Shown one piece after another: positions 51,988-61,807 of a stretch of 64,000 nt of DNA (the first letter of the stretch is position 1; each line of letters begins with the position of its first letter). The DNA is from Aldrovandia affinis (Eukaryota > Chordata > Actinopteri > Notacanthiformes > Halosauridae): positions 124,001 through 188,000 of the forward strand of contig JAINUG010000322.1 in NCBI GenBank assembly GCA_029706075.1. The letters run 5' to 3'. The notes beneath the pieces were generated by a model that did no database searches, was not told the origin of the DNA, and was given only the letters and a program-made list of their open reading frames with translations. A program made the translations under genes and the position numbers.

Positions 51988-53036
51988 ATGGGAAAGTGCA
52001 AATTTAATGAGAACTGGCTCGATAACCCAGTGTTTGCGCCATGGTTGGTCCCAGTCAAAGACGATCACGAGGCCCGCTGCAAACTGCAAAAAAGATTTTA
52101 AACTCGGGACGATGGGGGTGAAAGCAGTTGAATCGCACATGCAGAGCGCCAAGCATAAATCGGTTGATAAAACCCGCCTGCAAACGACTAGTACTTCGCA
52201 TTTCTGTTCGGCCCCTGCCTCCACTTCAGCTGTGCGATCTCAGATAGGACTACCTGCAACACCAACAACATCTGCACGAGCAGAAGTCCGGACAACATTC
52301 GGCTCCACGCCGACGCTTGAAGCTGAGGTACGGTGGGTTCTGAACACTGTCACGAAGCACCAGTCCTACAATGGCAATGACGGGGTAGGAGAGGTATTCC
52401 GTGCTATGTTCCCTGACTCGAAATCGCTAAGACATTCACATGCGGCAAAGACAAACGGCCTACATAGCAAGGTTTGGATTGGCCGCTTATCTCCGAAATA
52501 ATCTAATCGCGGATGTAAACAAGGACACGTTTGTGTTGATGTTCGATGAGAGCCTCAACCAAACCACGAAAACAAAACAACTGGACCTTCATGTGCGCTA
52601 CTGGGACAAAGATCAAGTTCGGTCCAGATACCTGGGTTCGCAGTTCATGGGGCATGGAACAGCTCGAGATATGCACCATTTCAAAGTAAGTAGTGAGAAA
52701 TTATCGAACGTTAGCTAAAATATTGGAGCACTATAAGCTTGTAAAAAGACAGTACATAAAGTGCTATAAATATGATCAGTGTATTATTAAGATGTTATAT
52801 GCTTCATATATTCTCATTTAGTCTTCAGGAATGTGCAGAGCAGATGGACATGCGAAAGCTCCGGTCAGTCTCAATGGACGGCTCAAATGTGAACTTTAAG
52901 TTTCTGGAACTATTGCAGCAGGAGCAATCTGAGAGAATTGGGGAAGAGGGCCACAGAACTGAGATACATGCCCCCCAAGTGACTACACATATGGCAGTCC
53001 CTATGCAGTGGTCCATTAGGCAAAAGAAAATCTGAA
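51988..53036 (+). pseudogene. hAT transposase fragment with an intron
   Basis: The start at 51988 reads MGKCKFNENWLDNPVFAPWL, then DDHEARCKL, a BED-like zinc finger. A one-base loss near 52090 shifts the frame, after which FKLGTMGVKAVESHMQSAKH continues the finger. Further on, 52440-52685 holds YIARFGLAAYLRNNLIADVN and LMFDESLNQTTKTKQLD, where the Asp is a likely first catalytic acid of the RNase H-like fold. An intron follows, then RKLRSVSMDGSNVNFKFLEL. After about 52950 the similarity ends in frame GEEGHRTEIHAP, so the catalytic C-terminal half is missing. It would excise hAT-type DNA if whole; here it is truncated and shifted. Confidence 0.75.
52686..52828 (+). other. Intron inside the hAT transposase
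   Basis: GTAAGTAG at 52686 and TTTAGTCTTCAG ending at 52828 give a 143-bp GT-AG intron in phase 0. Removing it joins MHHFK to ECAEQMDMRKL in one frame, the expected order for this transposase. Confidence 0.7.
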
Positions 53037-53940
53037 TAGATTTCATTGCTGTTTCATTTTTACAATAAAGAATAGAAGCAGGGAAGAGACCACAGCCAGT
53101 GGGGGCATCAAGACCAGTGAGGTCACACTACGCTTAATTTTTTTGCAGGGGCAGCAGGCCAGACACTGGTGAAATTCCTGCCCTGGATGACACAATGTAT
53201 TTGGATGTTTTAATTTATTATTTTCTATTTTTGTTATTTATGTTTGTGTCACCCCTTTGTTTCATCCAATCCAGTTACCCGTTTATGTTTTAATAAACAT
53301 CTTTGGACAAATTTGTCCCTAAACCTAAACTAATTGGTGTCGTTGCGTGATTTTTGCCATTTTGTTATCGTGAAATTGGTATTAAATTTCATTCTGAGTG
53401 GTATTAAAAAGCCTTACATCTGACTTGGCTAAACCTGCAGATACCCTGTTTAACACTAAAGCACAAGTATTATGTTATATTGCAACTTGTCATCACAGAG
53501 ACCGATAATTGCTACAACCCGCTGCTACATACAAAAGTATGATTTCAGATTCTGATACCAGAAATATTTTGTACACAGATTAACGTTCATATAAACAGCC
53601 ATTTCTGATAAAACGCAATTATGAAAATTTGGCTAGGTAGCTATCCCACAATAACTTCCAAGAATGCTTGGAGGGAAATGGCTACCTGCTGTCTCTTTTG
53701 TCTAATTTGCACCACCACTCGTTTCATACTAGCCAGCCCAGTCCTCCTGTGTTGAACTAGCTGGTTTCTCTGTTAGCTATCTCTGTTGTAACTTCGCTGG
53801 TGATCATGGTTGTTTCAATAGCTAGTTTGACAGCAAATCAGAAGACCAAAGCTGAGCAGGCTATGCATTTATTTTGTTTGTAGTTAGCCAGATCGCTAGC
53901 TGTATATTTTAGCTTAATCTGACCAATTCCCCTATAATTT

Positions 53941-55680
53941 CAGTTGCGTGCTAGCCTGCTGAGCAGGCAATATGTTCGTAGCTTGACTGCACCTTTCACT
54001 ACCTGGCAGAGCCAAAAGCTACATAAAATGACACAAAGTGACACAAAATACTAGCCATTTATTTTTTAGTAAAAGAGTATAGTGTTGAACAAGTAGACAG
54101 TGGTGAAGACAATTTAGCTAGATGGACAGAGATCAGGGGTAGTGGAGTCTGAAGAGGTGGGTTTTGAGTCTCTTGCGGAAGATTGGAGCCATCTAAGCAG
54201 GCGATCCATATATTATATTCGTAGCTAGGCAGCTAACTTAGCTGTACACACAATGCATATTATTATCTTTGTAGCTAGCTGGCTATATAATTCAAATATA
54301 ATTATGTATTATAATTCATATATTATGTTCATAGCTAGCCAGCTAGCTGTAGCTACATTTCATAAATACTAGCCAGCTGCAGGCAATTTATATATTATGT
54401 TCGTAGCTAGCCAGCTAGCTAGTTGTACAGCTGAGCAAGCAATGCTTATTCATAGCTAGCCACCTAACTGTATATTTCAGAAATACTAGCCAGCTGAGCA
54501 GGCAATGTTATGTTCTTAGCTAGCCAGCTAGCTGTACATTTCAGAAATACTAGCCAACTGAGCAACAATATGTTTAAGTAGCTTGACTGCACCTTTCACT
54601 ACCTGGCAGAGCCAAAAGCTACATAAAATGACACAAAGTGACACAAAATACTAGCCATTTAAGCAGGGGATCCATATATTATATCGTCACCTTCTTAAAA
54701 TAATGGCCCAAGTCATTTTTTGAAGAAAAATATTTTTTTTGCCTAAGTCATCTCTTCATGATGCTGGCCAGCTCTGCATCCTTAATCGAAAAGATCATGC
54801 TGTTCCTACCCCGGTAGTATAATGGTCTATGTCAAGAGTGTGACTTAGGCAGTTTTATGTTTTGCCTAAGTCACAAGACAATGTGACTTAGGCAATTTTA
54901 CAAGCTTTCAAGATGGAGGCTGCTTCAAGAAGCAAGAAAAACTACCGGATAAATGAAGCCCTCTGTCTCCTGAGTCTCTGTGTGCTCCGCTAGCGTTTTA
55001 AACTGTTTGTGGCTGACCCTACCCCATGGTCTGTCACAGTAGTGGTAATAAAAGAAGTGCACTGTTTTGCCTAAGTCACTTACTCCAGAAGTAATTTGGC
55101 CTAAGTCAGGTTTAAAATTGCCTAATTCACAACGGCATGCTCGTAAATTGGCCTAAGTAATCTAATCCAATATGTTACATAATTGACAGACAGCGTTATT
55201 TGCATGTCAATAGTCATATATTGTCATAACCTTTTTGTGTGAAATGATTAATAAATATCATATATTCTATATTTGGTTCAGTTTATTCTATTTTTTGAAA
55301 AACTTGAAAATATGACTATTTTTAAGGCCATTCTTTTAAAAAGATGATGATATTCATAGGCAGCTAACTTAGCTGTACAGCTGAACAGACAATGCATATT
55401 ATTATCTTCGTAGCTAGCTGGCTATATAATTATAAATGATCATTCATATATGTTCATAGCTAGCCAGCTAGCTGTAGCTACATTTCAGAAATACTAGCCA
55501 GCTGCAGGCAATTTATATATTATGTTCGTAGCTAGCCAGCTAGCTATTTGTACAGCTGAGCAAGCAATGCTTATTCATAGCTAGCCACCTAACTGTATAT
55601 TTCAGAAATACTAGCTAGCTAGCCAACTAAGTACATTTCAGCAATCGGTAACTAGCTACCTGGCACAGCCAAAAGCTACA
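53941..55680. repeat. 600-bp tandem duplication, AGCTAGC-rich
   Basis: 53978-54060 and 54578-54660 are identical over 83 bp and exactly 600 bp apart. 54326-54420 is again closely similar to about 55451-55546. Copy 1 is about 53941-54540 and copy 2 about 54541-55680. Copy 2 lacks about 130 bp of copy 1 (54061-54193), with AGCCAT at both borders of the missing piece, and carries the 665-bp insertion. TAGCTAGCCAGCTAGCT-type words recur throughout. Confidence 0.85.
54685..55349. mobile_element. Unfamiliar 665-bp element with GCCTAAGTCA repeats
   Basis: The imperfect terminal inverted repeats are CGTCACCTTCTTAAAATAAT-GGCC at the left and GGCCATTCTTTTAAAAAGAT-GATG at the right. ATAT flanks both ends (54681-54684, 55350-55353). 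The corresponding empty site exists in the tandem sister copy at about 54211-54220, so the borders are defined by comparison. The decamer GCCTAAGTCA occurs exactly at 54741, 54864, 55069 and 55099 and inverted at 54841 and 54884. Variants are at 54706, 55120 and 55151. No coding frame is present. Superfamily not recognised. Confidence 0.75.
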
Positions 55681-56024
55681 TATCGAGCATTGATGTAACA
55701 ACATTTAATTATTCCGACAACAGTTGTAGTTTGAATGTAGTAGTTTGAACTTGTTAGCAGCTTACTTTAAAAAAATACATAACAGCTTCAAAATTCATGG
55801 TTGAGATATGAACGTGCATAATTTATGTCATAGAATAAAACGTGAAACTCTCTTAAGCTTACTTCTGGGTTTTAGGGCTACAAACTGTGTAAGAAGTGCC
55901 ACCTGGCGAACATTTTGCGTCAGCACCAGTGCCTCTGTCTGTAGACTCAGCGGTCTTTTGACCGGACAGGCGGCGGTCATATGTATTTCGAAGGCGTGGG
56001 CGGAGTCGGCGCTCCTAGTGTTAA

Positions 56025-57544
56025 GGTACACATGCAGCTGCTAATATCAAAACACCGCTCCTGTCATAGTCAAGATTATACGGCAGCGTTACAGCCAGCC
56101 AGCCACTGGGTGTCTACCCGGCCTGCAGTGTCTGTGTCATCCTCCTTCCTGTTCAATCTGGAGATGCATTCACAAGTGTGAACTCGAAAGCAGTGGCGCA
56201 CTCTGATTAGAATTCTTCCTGCGCGGGAAAAAAAAGGCCATATTTCGGAGACAGTTTTAGAACCAGATCTGTCGGAAAGGGATATCAGTCTGCAGAACGA
56301 GAATGAGATAAATTATCAGCATGTATTAATATTGGATGTGTAATACCATAAGCCCCTCGAAAGTCAAATAAATATCTGTCCCCTTGAGCATCTTTTCAAT
56401 AACCTTGGTAGAATTGAAAAAAGTATTTGCATAGGTACCATAGAGGGACAGTGTAATTGATGAAAACGGCAGATGTGGAACGGCTGAAGGTGCAGCAGGG
56501 AACAACGGTCGGATGTTCTTATTAAAAGATAAAATATGAAAGTGAAGCCGAGCGCAGACAAACTGCAGAGGCGGGAGGGCATAATGGCCCACTGCTTCGA
56601 GCAAAAAAGACAGAGGAGCAGAAGACTGGAATCCTTCCAGTTTCCCCCACCGTTGCTAAGTGACATCTGAGATCTCCACTAATAATCTGTGAATAATGTA
56701 ATGGGGGGGGCCTTTATGTACATACAAGCCTATGTATGTACATAAATGGCATATGTAAAAAAAGAAATGTTGAAATAAGACACGTGGACGGTCTCTCTCA
56801 GCTAAGTTTCTCAGATATGAGCAGACAATTGCATTTGTATCTAGCCTAATGACTAACTGAAGAGTCACGCAAGAAATTAAGAGCAACTTCCACGTAACCC
56901 TACATGTGATAATTAGCTGCTAGGAGTGCGCCGTCTCCCTGGAGACCCAGGGATGGAACCATTGCATCAGCTGATAAGCAATGGGAAATCATGTTGCATA
57001 GCTTTACATCACTTACCATGGTCTGTACAGTTGCACAGAGTTACGACTGCTGGCGCTGAGCGGCTCTCCCTGCCTCCCCCCGCCCTCTCCACAGCCCCCC
57101 AGTACACAGACACCCACACCAAAGCAAATCTGTTAAGAATGTCTCTGTGAACCAACTGTCTGCATTTTACAATAGGTAAAAGAACACTGGCTCAGTCCCT
57201 TGTCTTGCACCTTTTTTTTTTTCTTTTTTTTTTTACAATAGACCCATAGTTCAATAGTGGGTTAACCATTTGCTTTTCACTAACAGCAAGGAAATACTTT
57301 CCTTCAAAATGCACAACATACATCTACAAATACATTTTCACAGGGGGCAAGTCTGCATGACTACACATAAAAACTCCAGGGTTACAGCGTGAAATCATGA
57401 TAGAATCTGAATATAATAAAATTATTTGCATACGTGGTTCTATGAAAATGTGGTCCAATGAAAAAATAAAATCCTGTGGCTGGATGCAACAATTTCCCAA
57501 AAGCATAAAATAATTTCAAATTTCAATTACATGAACATGTTATT
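56025..57544. other. Noncoding stretch, no gene seen
   Basis: Possible intron of PPP1R15B. A frame at 56326-56666 (minus) has no homology I recognise. T-runs lie at 57212-57234. Confidence 0.45.
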
Positions 57545-57571
57545 GGGGCCTCCCGGGTGGTCTAGCGGTTA
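57545..57571 (+). repeat. SINE head carrying box A, separated from its body
   Basis: GGGGCCTCCCGGG then TGGTCTAGCGG (57558-57568), a good RNA polymerase III box A. The rest of this SINE resumes at 63142. Joined across the insertion, box A and box B lie about 35 bp apart, as in tRNA-derived promoters. Confidence 0.8.
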
Positions 57572-57759
57572 CAGGGTTTCTGCAGGTTTCAACAAGTTAA
57601 ATTTAAGACTTTTTAAGACCACTTTGAATGCAATTTAATACCTATTTCACGGCCATACTGGCAAAAAAGTACGAAGGATGTGAAGGAAAATCGGTATGAA
57701 TGAAAGTAAGTCCCAGAATTACTTACAAAGTAAATGAATGTATTCACATTCAACATATA

Positions 57760-59362
57760 CAGCGGGGAAAATAAGTATTTCACCCCCTGCTGATTTTGTG
57801 AGTTTGCCCCCTTACAAAGAAAGGAACGGTCTATAATTTTCATGGTAGGTTCATCTTAACAGTGAGAGACAGAATATAAAAATCCCAGAAAATCACATTA
57901 TATGAATTTTAAATATTTATTTGTGTTTTATTGAGGAAAATAAGTATTTCACCCCCTACCAACCAGCAAGAATTCTGGCACCCACAGACCGGTTATGTGA
58001 CCAGGAGGCACACAGATTAGTCCTCTTACTTAATTAGTACTCCTAATTAAGTACTCGTTACCTGTATAAAAGACACCTGTCCACAGAATCAATCAATGAA
58101 TCAGATTCCAACCTCTCCACAATGGGCAAGACCAAAGAATTGTCTAAGGACGTCAGGGACAAAATTGTAGACCTGCACAAGACTGGAATGGGCTACAAGA
58201 CCATTGGCAAGCAGCTTGGTGAGAAGGAGTCAACTGTTGGTGCGATAATTAGAAAATGGAAGAAACACCAATTGACCATCAATCTCCCTTGGTCTGGGGC
58301 TCCACGCAAGATCTCACCTCGTGGAGTGAACCTGATCATGAGAAAGGTGAGGGAACAACCCAGAACTACACGGCTGGAGCTTGTTGATGATCTCAAGGCA
58401 GCTGGGACCACAGTCACCAAGATGACCATTGGTAACACACTACGCCGTAATGGATTGAAATCCTGTAGTGCCCGCAGGGTCCCCCTGCTCAAGAAGGCAC
58501 ATGTACAGACCCGTCTGAAGTTTGCCAATGAGCACCTGGATGATTCAGAGGAGGCTTGGGAGAAAGTGCTGTGGTCAGATGAGACTAAAATCGAGCTCTT
58601 TGGCATCAACTCGACTCGCCGTGTTTGGAGGAAGAAAAAAAAGCTGCCTTGGACCCCAAGAACACCATCCCCACCGTCAAGCATGGCGGTGGAAACATTA
58701 TGCTCTTTGGGGCTGTTTCTCTGCCAAGGGGACAGGACGACTTCACCGGATCGAGGGGAGGATGAATGGGGCCATGTACTGGGAAATCTTGGGTGAGAAC
58801 CTCCTTCCCTCAGCCAGGACACTGAAAATGGGTCGTGGATGGGTGTTCCAGCATAACAATGACCCAAAGCATACGGCTAAGGCAACAAAGGAGTGGCTCA
58901 AGAAGAAGCACATTAAGGTCATGGAGTGGCCTAGTCAGTCTCCGGACCTTAATCCTATAGAGAATCTGTGGAGGGAGCTGAAGCTTCGAGTTGCCCAGCG
59001 ACAACCTACAAACCCTAAGGATTTGGAGAGGATCTGCAAGAGGAGTGGGCCAAAATCCCTCCTGGGATCTGCGCAAACTTGGTGACCAACTACAAGAAAC
59101 GTCTGACCGCTGTGCTTGCCAACAAGGGTTTCTCCACCAAGTACTGAGTCATGTTTTGCTAGGGGTGAAATACTTATTTTCCTCAATAAAACACAAATAA
59201 ATGTTTAAAATTCATATAATGTGATTTTCTGGGATTTTTTAAATATATTCTGTCTCTCACTGTTAAGATGAACATACCATGAAAATTATAGACCGTTCCT
59301 TTCTTTGTAAGGGGGCAAACTCACAAAATCAGCAGGGGGAGAAATACTTATTTTCCCCACTG
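57760..59362 (+). mobile_element. Tc1-like transposon with IR/DR ends
   Basis: TA (57758) + CAGCGGGGAAAATAAGTATT at the left; ACTTATTTTCCCCACTG + TA (59363-59364) at the right. The inverted repeats are about 200 bp long and each arm has two copies of an AATAAGTATTTCACCCC direct repeat (57767 and 57937; 59165 and 59340), the IR/DR layout of fish Tc1 elements. The arms are highly similar, so the insertion is comparatively recent. It carries a nearly full-length transposase with frameshifts. Confidence 0.96.
58122..59147 (+). pseudogene. Tc1 transposase, near full length, frameshifted
   Basis: The start at 58122 gives [20 protein letters not shown], a paired-like helix-turn-helix domain (residues about 1-115, with a [10 protein letters not shown] linker). 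The catalytic domain follows: first Asp in [13 protein letters not shown], second Asp in [13 protein letters not shown], third acid (Glu) in [14 protein letters not shown]. All three catalytic residues are visible, but the reading frame is broken. There is an expanded A run near 58640, a two-base insertion near 58705 and a single-base loss near 59041, after which the normal C-terminus through the TGA at 59145 lies in another frame. It would catalyse cut-and-paste transposition into TA; as it stands it is inactive. Confidence 0.93.
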
Positions 59363-59478
59363 TACAAGAACAATGACCATTGGTGTTCACGTCACATCAG
59401 CACGAATGGGACCTGTGGAGGGCGTCGGTCTCGGCCACATGGGAGTGGCATGGTTGCCTTTGTTTTGCATGTGGCGGA

Positions 59479-59571
59479 GGCCTTTGGAGCAGGGAGACTT
59501 TCCGGGGGCAGGCTTGGCACTCTCACAGGGTGTGAGAGTGAACGGTCGCCCGGAAGGTTGCTCCAAAGGCC
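59479..59571. repeat. Large hairpin within the probable LTR
   Basis: Three nested stems: GGCCTTTGGAGCA with TGCTCCAAAGGCC, CTTTCCGGG with CCCGGAAGG (one mismatch), and CACTCTCACA with TGTGAGAGTG around a three-base loop (GGG). Confidence 0.85.
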
Positions 59572-60007
59572 ATAGTTGATTTAATTATTATTTAATTGGT
59601 GTCAATCAGTTAATTGATAGGGAGGTCAACTGGCTGATTGGGTGTCTGTGTGAGAATGTGAGTGGGTGTGGTCTGTCAATTGTTGAGTGATTGATAGATG
59701 GGACTCACGAGTCCCACCTGAGCCAGGCAGAAAGTGAGCCTATTTAAGAGCAGGTGGGGCAAGTGGGGAATGAGTTTGTGTCTTTGTGTGTTTCATGAGA
59801 GTTAGTCTTGTGTTGTCATTGTTGTGAGTGTGCGCGTGCACACGTATGGTATTGTGGAGTGTTTGATTGTTGGATATGTGATGTTTGTTGAGTTTTGTGT
59901 GCGTTTGTCGAAAGTGACTGAGTAGAGTGCTTCCTGTGTGAGTGGGAAAGAGAGCGAGAGGGTGCCCTGAGAGAGGGTCCGCCTCTCGCCCTCGGTGTGA
60001 TTGAAAG

Positions 60008-60180
60008 AGAACTCGCACTCGGGCAGTGGAGAGTGTTTCTGGGCAACAGCCCGAGAACTCTCAATGGAAGAGTGGAGAGTGTCTCGGGGCTGGTTGCCAG
60101 AAAACTCTCACTGTGGGGAGTGGCGAGTGTCTCTGTATGAATGGGTTGAAAAGAGAACTCGGGCTGCAAAGTTTGAGTGT
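60008..60180. repeat. Imperfect tandem repeat in the probable LTR
   Basis: About 3.5 copies of a roughly 50-bp unit containing GAGAACTC, TGGAGAGTGTCTC and GGGC. Frames across it are artefacts. Confidence 0.6.
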
Positions 60181-60822
60181 CTCAGTATGCATGGGTGGGA
60201 AGCACTTGAAGGGTCACTGGATATGTGTGTGCCTGGGAGGTTCCAGGGGAACTCCGGATGAAGAGGCGCGGTGTCCCGTAAGTTTTGATTATTTTAGTTT
60301 GTCATTTTAGTTAATTGTTTTTACCCGAAAGCTTTGCGGCGAGTAGGGTGAAGATTTTGTGTTTGTTATATGTTAACCTGCTACTCCCACTGTCTCTTCC
60401 CCATGTCTGGGGGGAGAGACAGGAAATAAAATCTCATTTCACTCCGTCTCCAGACTGCTCTGTTCCTATCCAGGGTTTGTCACATGGCGTCTCTCTGAAT
60501 GAATTCTGCCAATCCAAATAACGTAATGCAAGACGTCTTGTCCTTTCCACACTTGAAAGTCTCAGCAATGTCAGAATCAGGGAACATGGTCTGAAACGGC
60601 TCACCTATGTCATCATTGCCTTTATATGACTGGTGTTTAGCTACCGTGTGTAAAGTTGGCATAGACACAAACGTCGTCCGGTTACCAGCGTTGTGGGAGT
60701 TGGCGCAGCAGCAGGTAACATTAGTGCAGACTGGGGCATACTGGGGCTGGACTTTGGTGATGCTCCCAAAGCAGGGGTGAATACGGAACAAAATTGGGAG
60801 ATGGCAGGCGTTTGCTGGTGGC

Positions 60823-61423
60823 TAGGGATGCACCGATCAATCGGCAATAGACCGGAACCGGACGTTTTTTGCCCTTTAACGCACGACCGGCAGATTTATT
60901 TTCTATTTTGGCCGATCCGGAAATCCAGAAATGAGCCTAGTCCATGCGCACGCTGCATTATAAATTGAATCCGTTAGCTAGCAAAATGTCAGCAGTCTGG
61001 AATTATTACAAAGTCTATGAAGAGGACGTTAAGCTTGCAATATGTACTGTATGCAACGAAAAGGTTAATCGGGGAGGAACTACGCCTACTAGAACTACTG
61101 TAGTTTCTTTGTTTTACTGATTATGCTGCTGCATCTTGATTTTAATGTAACTGTTATTTTATTTATTTTAATTTACCATTGAACATTTTATTTATTTATT
61201 TAGATTTTATGGCTACAGATGTCTTTGTTTAAGGCCAGTTTGGCCCACTAAAAAGCAAATAAACAATCTTATGTTTATGTATAGTTTTGTTGCCTGTAGC
61301 TTATTTATTTTTGTTTAAAAAAACGGCTTTAAAAACCAGCTATTGGAATCGGTATCGGCCATCTTGGCTGTAAAAAATCGGCAATCGGCATCGGCCCAGA
61401 ATTTAGCAATCAGTGCATCCCTA
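60823..61423 (+). mobile_element. 601-bp hAT element with perfect 8-bp target duplication
   Basis: The left end is TAGGGATGCACCGATC and the right end GATTG-type sequence ending CAGTGCATCCCTA. CTGGTGGC is repeated exactly at 60815-60822 and 61424-61431. The interior retains the start of a transposase (60986-61117) and AT-rich filler with ATCGGCATCGGCC-type subterminal repeats. It inserted into the transposase gene of hAT copy 2. Confidence 0.92.
60986..61117 (+). pseudogene. BED-finger start of a hAT transposase
   Basis: From the ATG at 60986 the frame reads MSAVWNYYKVYEEDVKLAIC, then TVCNEKVNRGG, the first half of a BED zinc finger (Trp-Tyr-aromatic, Cys-x2-Cys). It terminates about 40 codons in, before the His pair. 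The rest of the gene is deleted. Confidence 0.75.
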
Positions 61424-61807
61424 CTGGTGGCTTTATGTTTTTCTTCCCATGCGACTCTAATGCCTTTATACCCAAGTTTAGCATTTTCTTGCACAAAGTG
61501 CAGCGGGCTTCAAATTTGTTTCATTCAACTGACTTCAACCAAGTACTAAACGCACTGTTCTCCAACCAGGTCTCGTTAAACTTAACATTAAACTTGCACT
61601 TCCCCATTGTAGATGGAAGTAACAGAAGTAACAAAAGATTTTAACAAGACGTAATGTTAGCCCATACACCACATTCCAACATGCTAGCTGGGTGTTCTCC
61701 AATAAATTCTAACCGGGCTACAAAGTTTGCATTAGTGGTTATTGGTTCCAGGTTGGCATCAGCGTGGTCCATACGGATTGTTGAGAGAAAAAACGACAAC
61801 ATGGAAC

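Larger units (their letters stand above)
51634..53448 (+). mobile_element. hAT-type element, copy 1
   Basis: The left end is CAGGGTGTCCGCGGAGCCTT. The right end, reverse-complemented, is CAGGGTATCTGCAGGTTTAG, with subterminal TTAAAA/TTTAA-rich repeats on both sides. TTTAAC is directly repeated outside both ends (51628-51633, 53449-53454), a decayed 8-bp duplication. It encodes a BED-finger/hAT transposase start on the plus strand. The same family occurs inverted at 57572-63141, with matching 5' and 3' ends. The 3' part of the gene is deleted, so it is non-autonomous. Confidence 0.82.
49978..56024. mobile_element. piggyBac-type element, about 6 kb, heavily invaded
   Basis: TTAA (49978-49981) followed by CACTAGGAGCGC is mirrored by GCGCTCCTAGTG followed by TTAA (56021-56024). 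TTAA duplications with perfectly inverted ends are the hallmark of piggyBac transposition. A subterminal TTTGACCGG is present in both ends (near 50005 and 55956), in the same orientation. No piggyBac transposase frame is recognisable. A short Cys-rich stretch near the right end (about 55880-55935, CKKC then CLC) might be a relic of its C-terminal cysteine domain, but this is weak. Later passengers are the hAT element (51634-53448) and the duplicated block with the 665-bp insertion. Confidence 0.75.
59451..60484 (+). mobile_element. Probable solo LTR inserted in hAT copy 2
   Basis: The block interrupts the minus-strand hAT transposase: sequence ending FGLAEFIQRDA (60485 side) resumes near 59440 with a VPFVLM-type match. 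It runs TG...CA, with TGGCA before it (59446-59450) and TGGCG after it, a 4 of 5 match. TATTTAAG at 59740 could be a TATA box and AATAAA at 60424 a polyadenylation signal. No internal retroviral genes or second LTR are present. The left boundary is uncertain; TGTGGCGGAGG at 59470 is an alternative start. Confidence 0.45.
59400..61607 (-). pseudogene. hAT copy 2 transposase, split by two insertions
   Basis: The minus-strand start at 61607 reads MGKCKFNVKFNETWLENSAF, homologous to copy 1 at 51988. A stop follows after about 27 codons. CTLCKKMLNLGIKALESH then continues the BED-like finger in another frame. The gene is interrupted at 60822 by the 601-bp hAT element. From 60791 to 60485 it continues with VAKHQSYKGNDDIGEPFQTM and FKCGKDKTSC, matching copy 1. 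It is then interrupted again by the probable LTR, with only a short VPFVLM-like continuation at about 59440-59400. Non-functional. Confidence 0.7.

Noticed and set aside
58193-58867. 224-codon open frame on the minus strand
   Set aside because: Shadow of the Tc1 transposase on the opposite strand.
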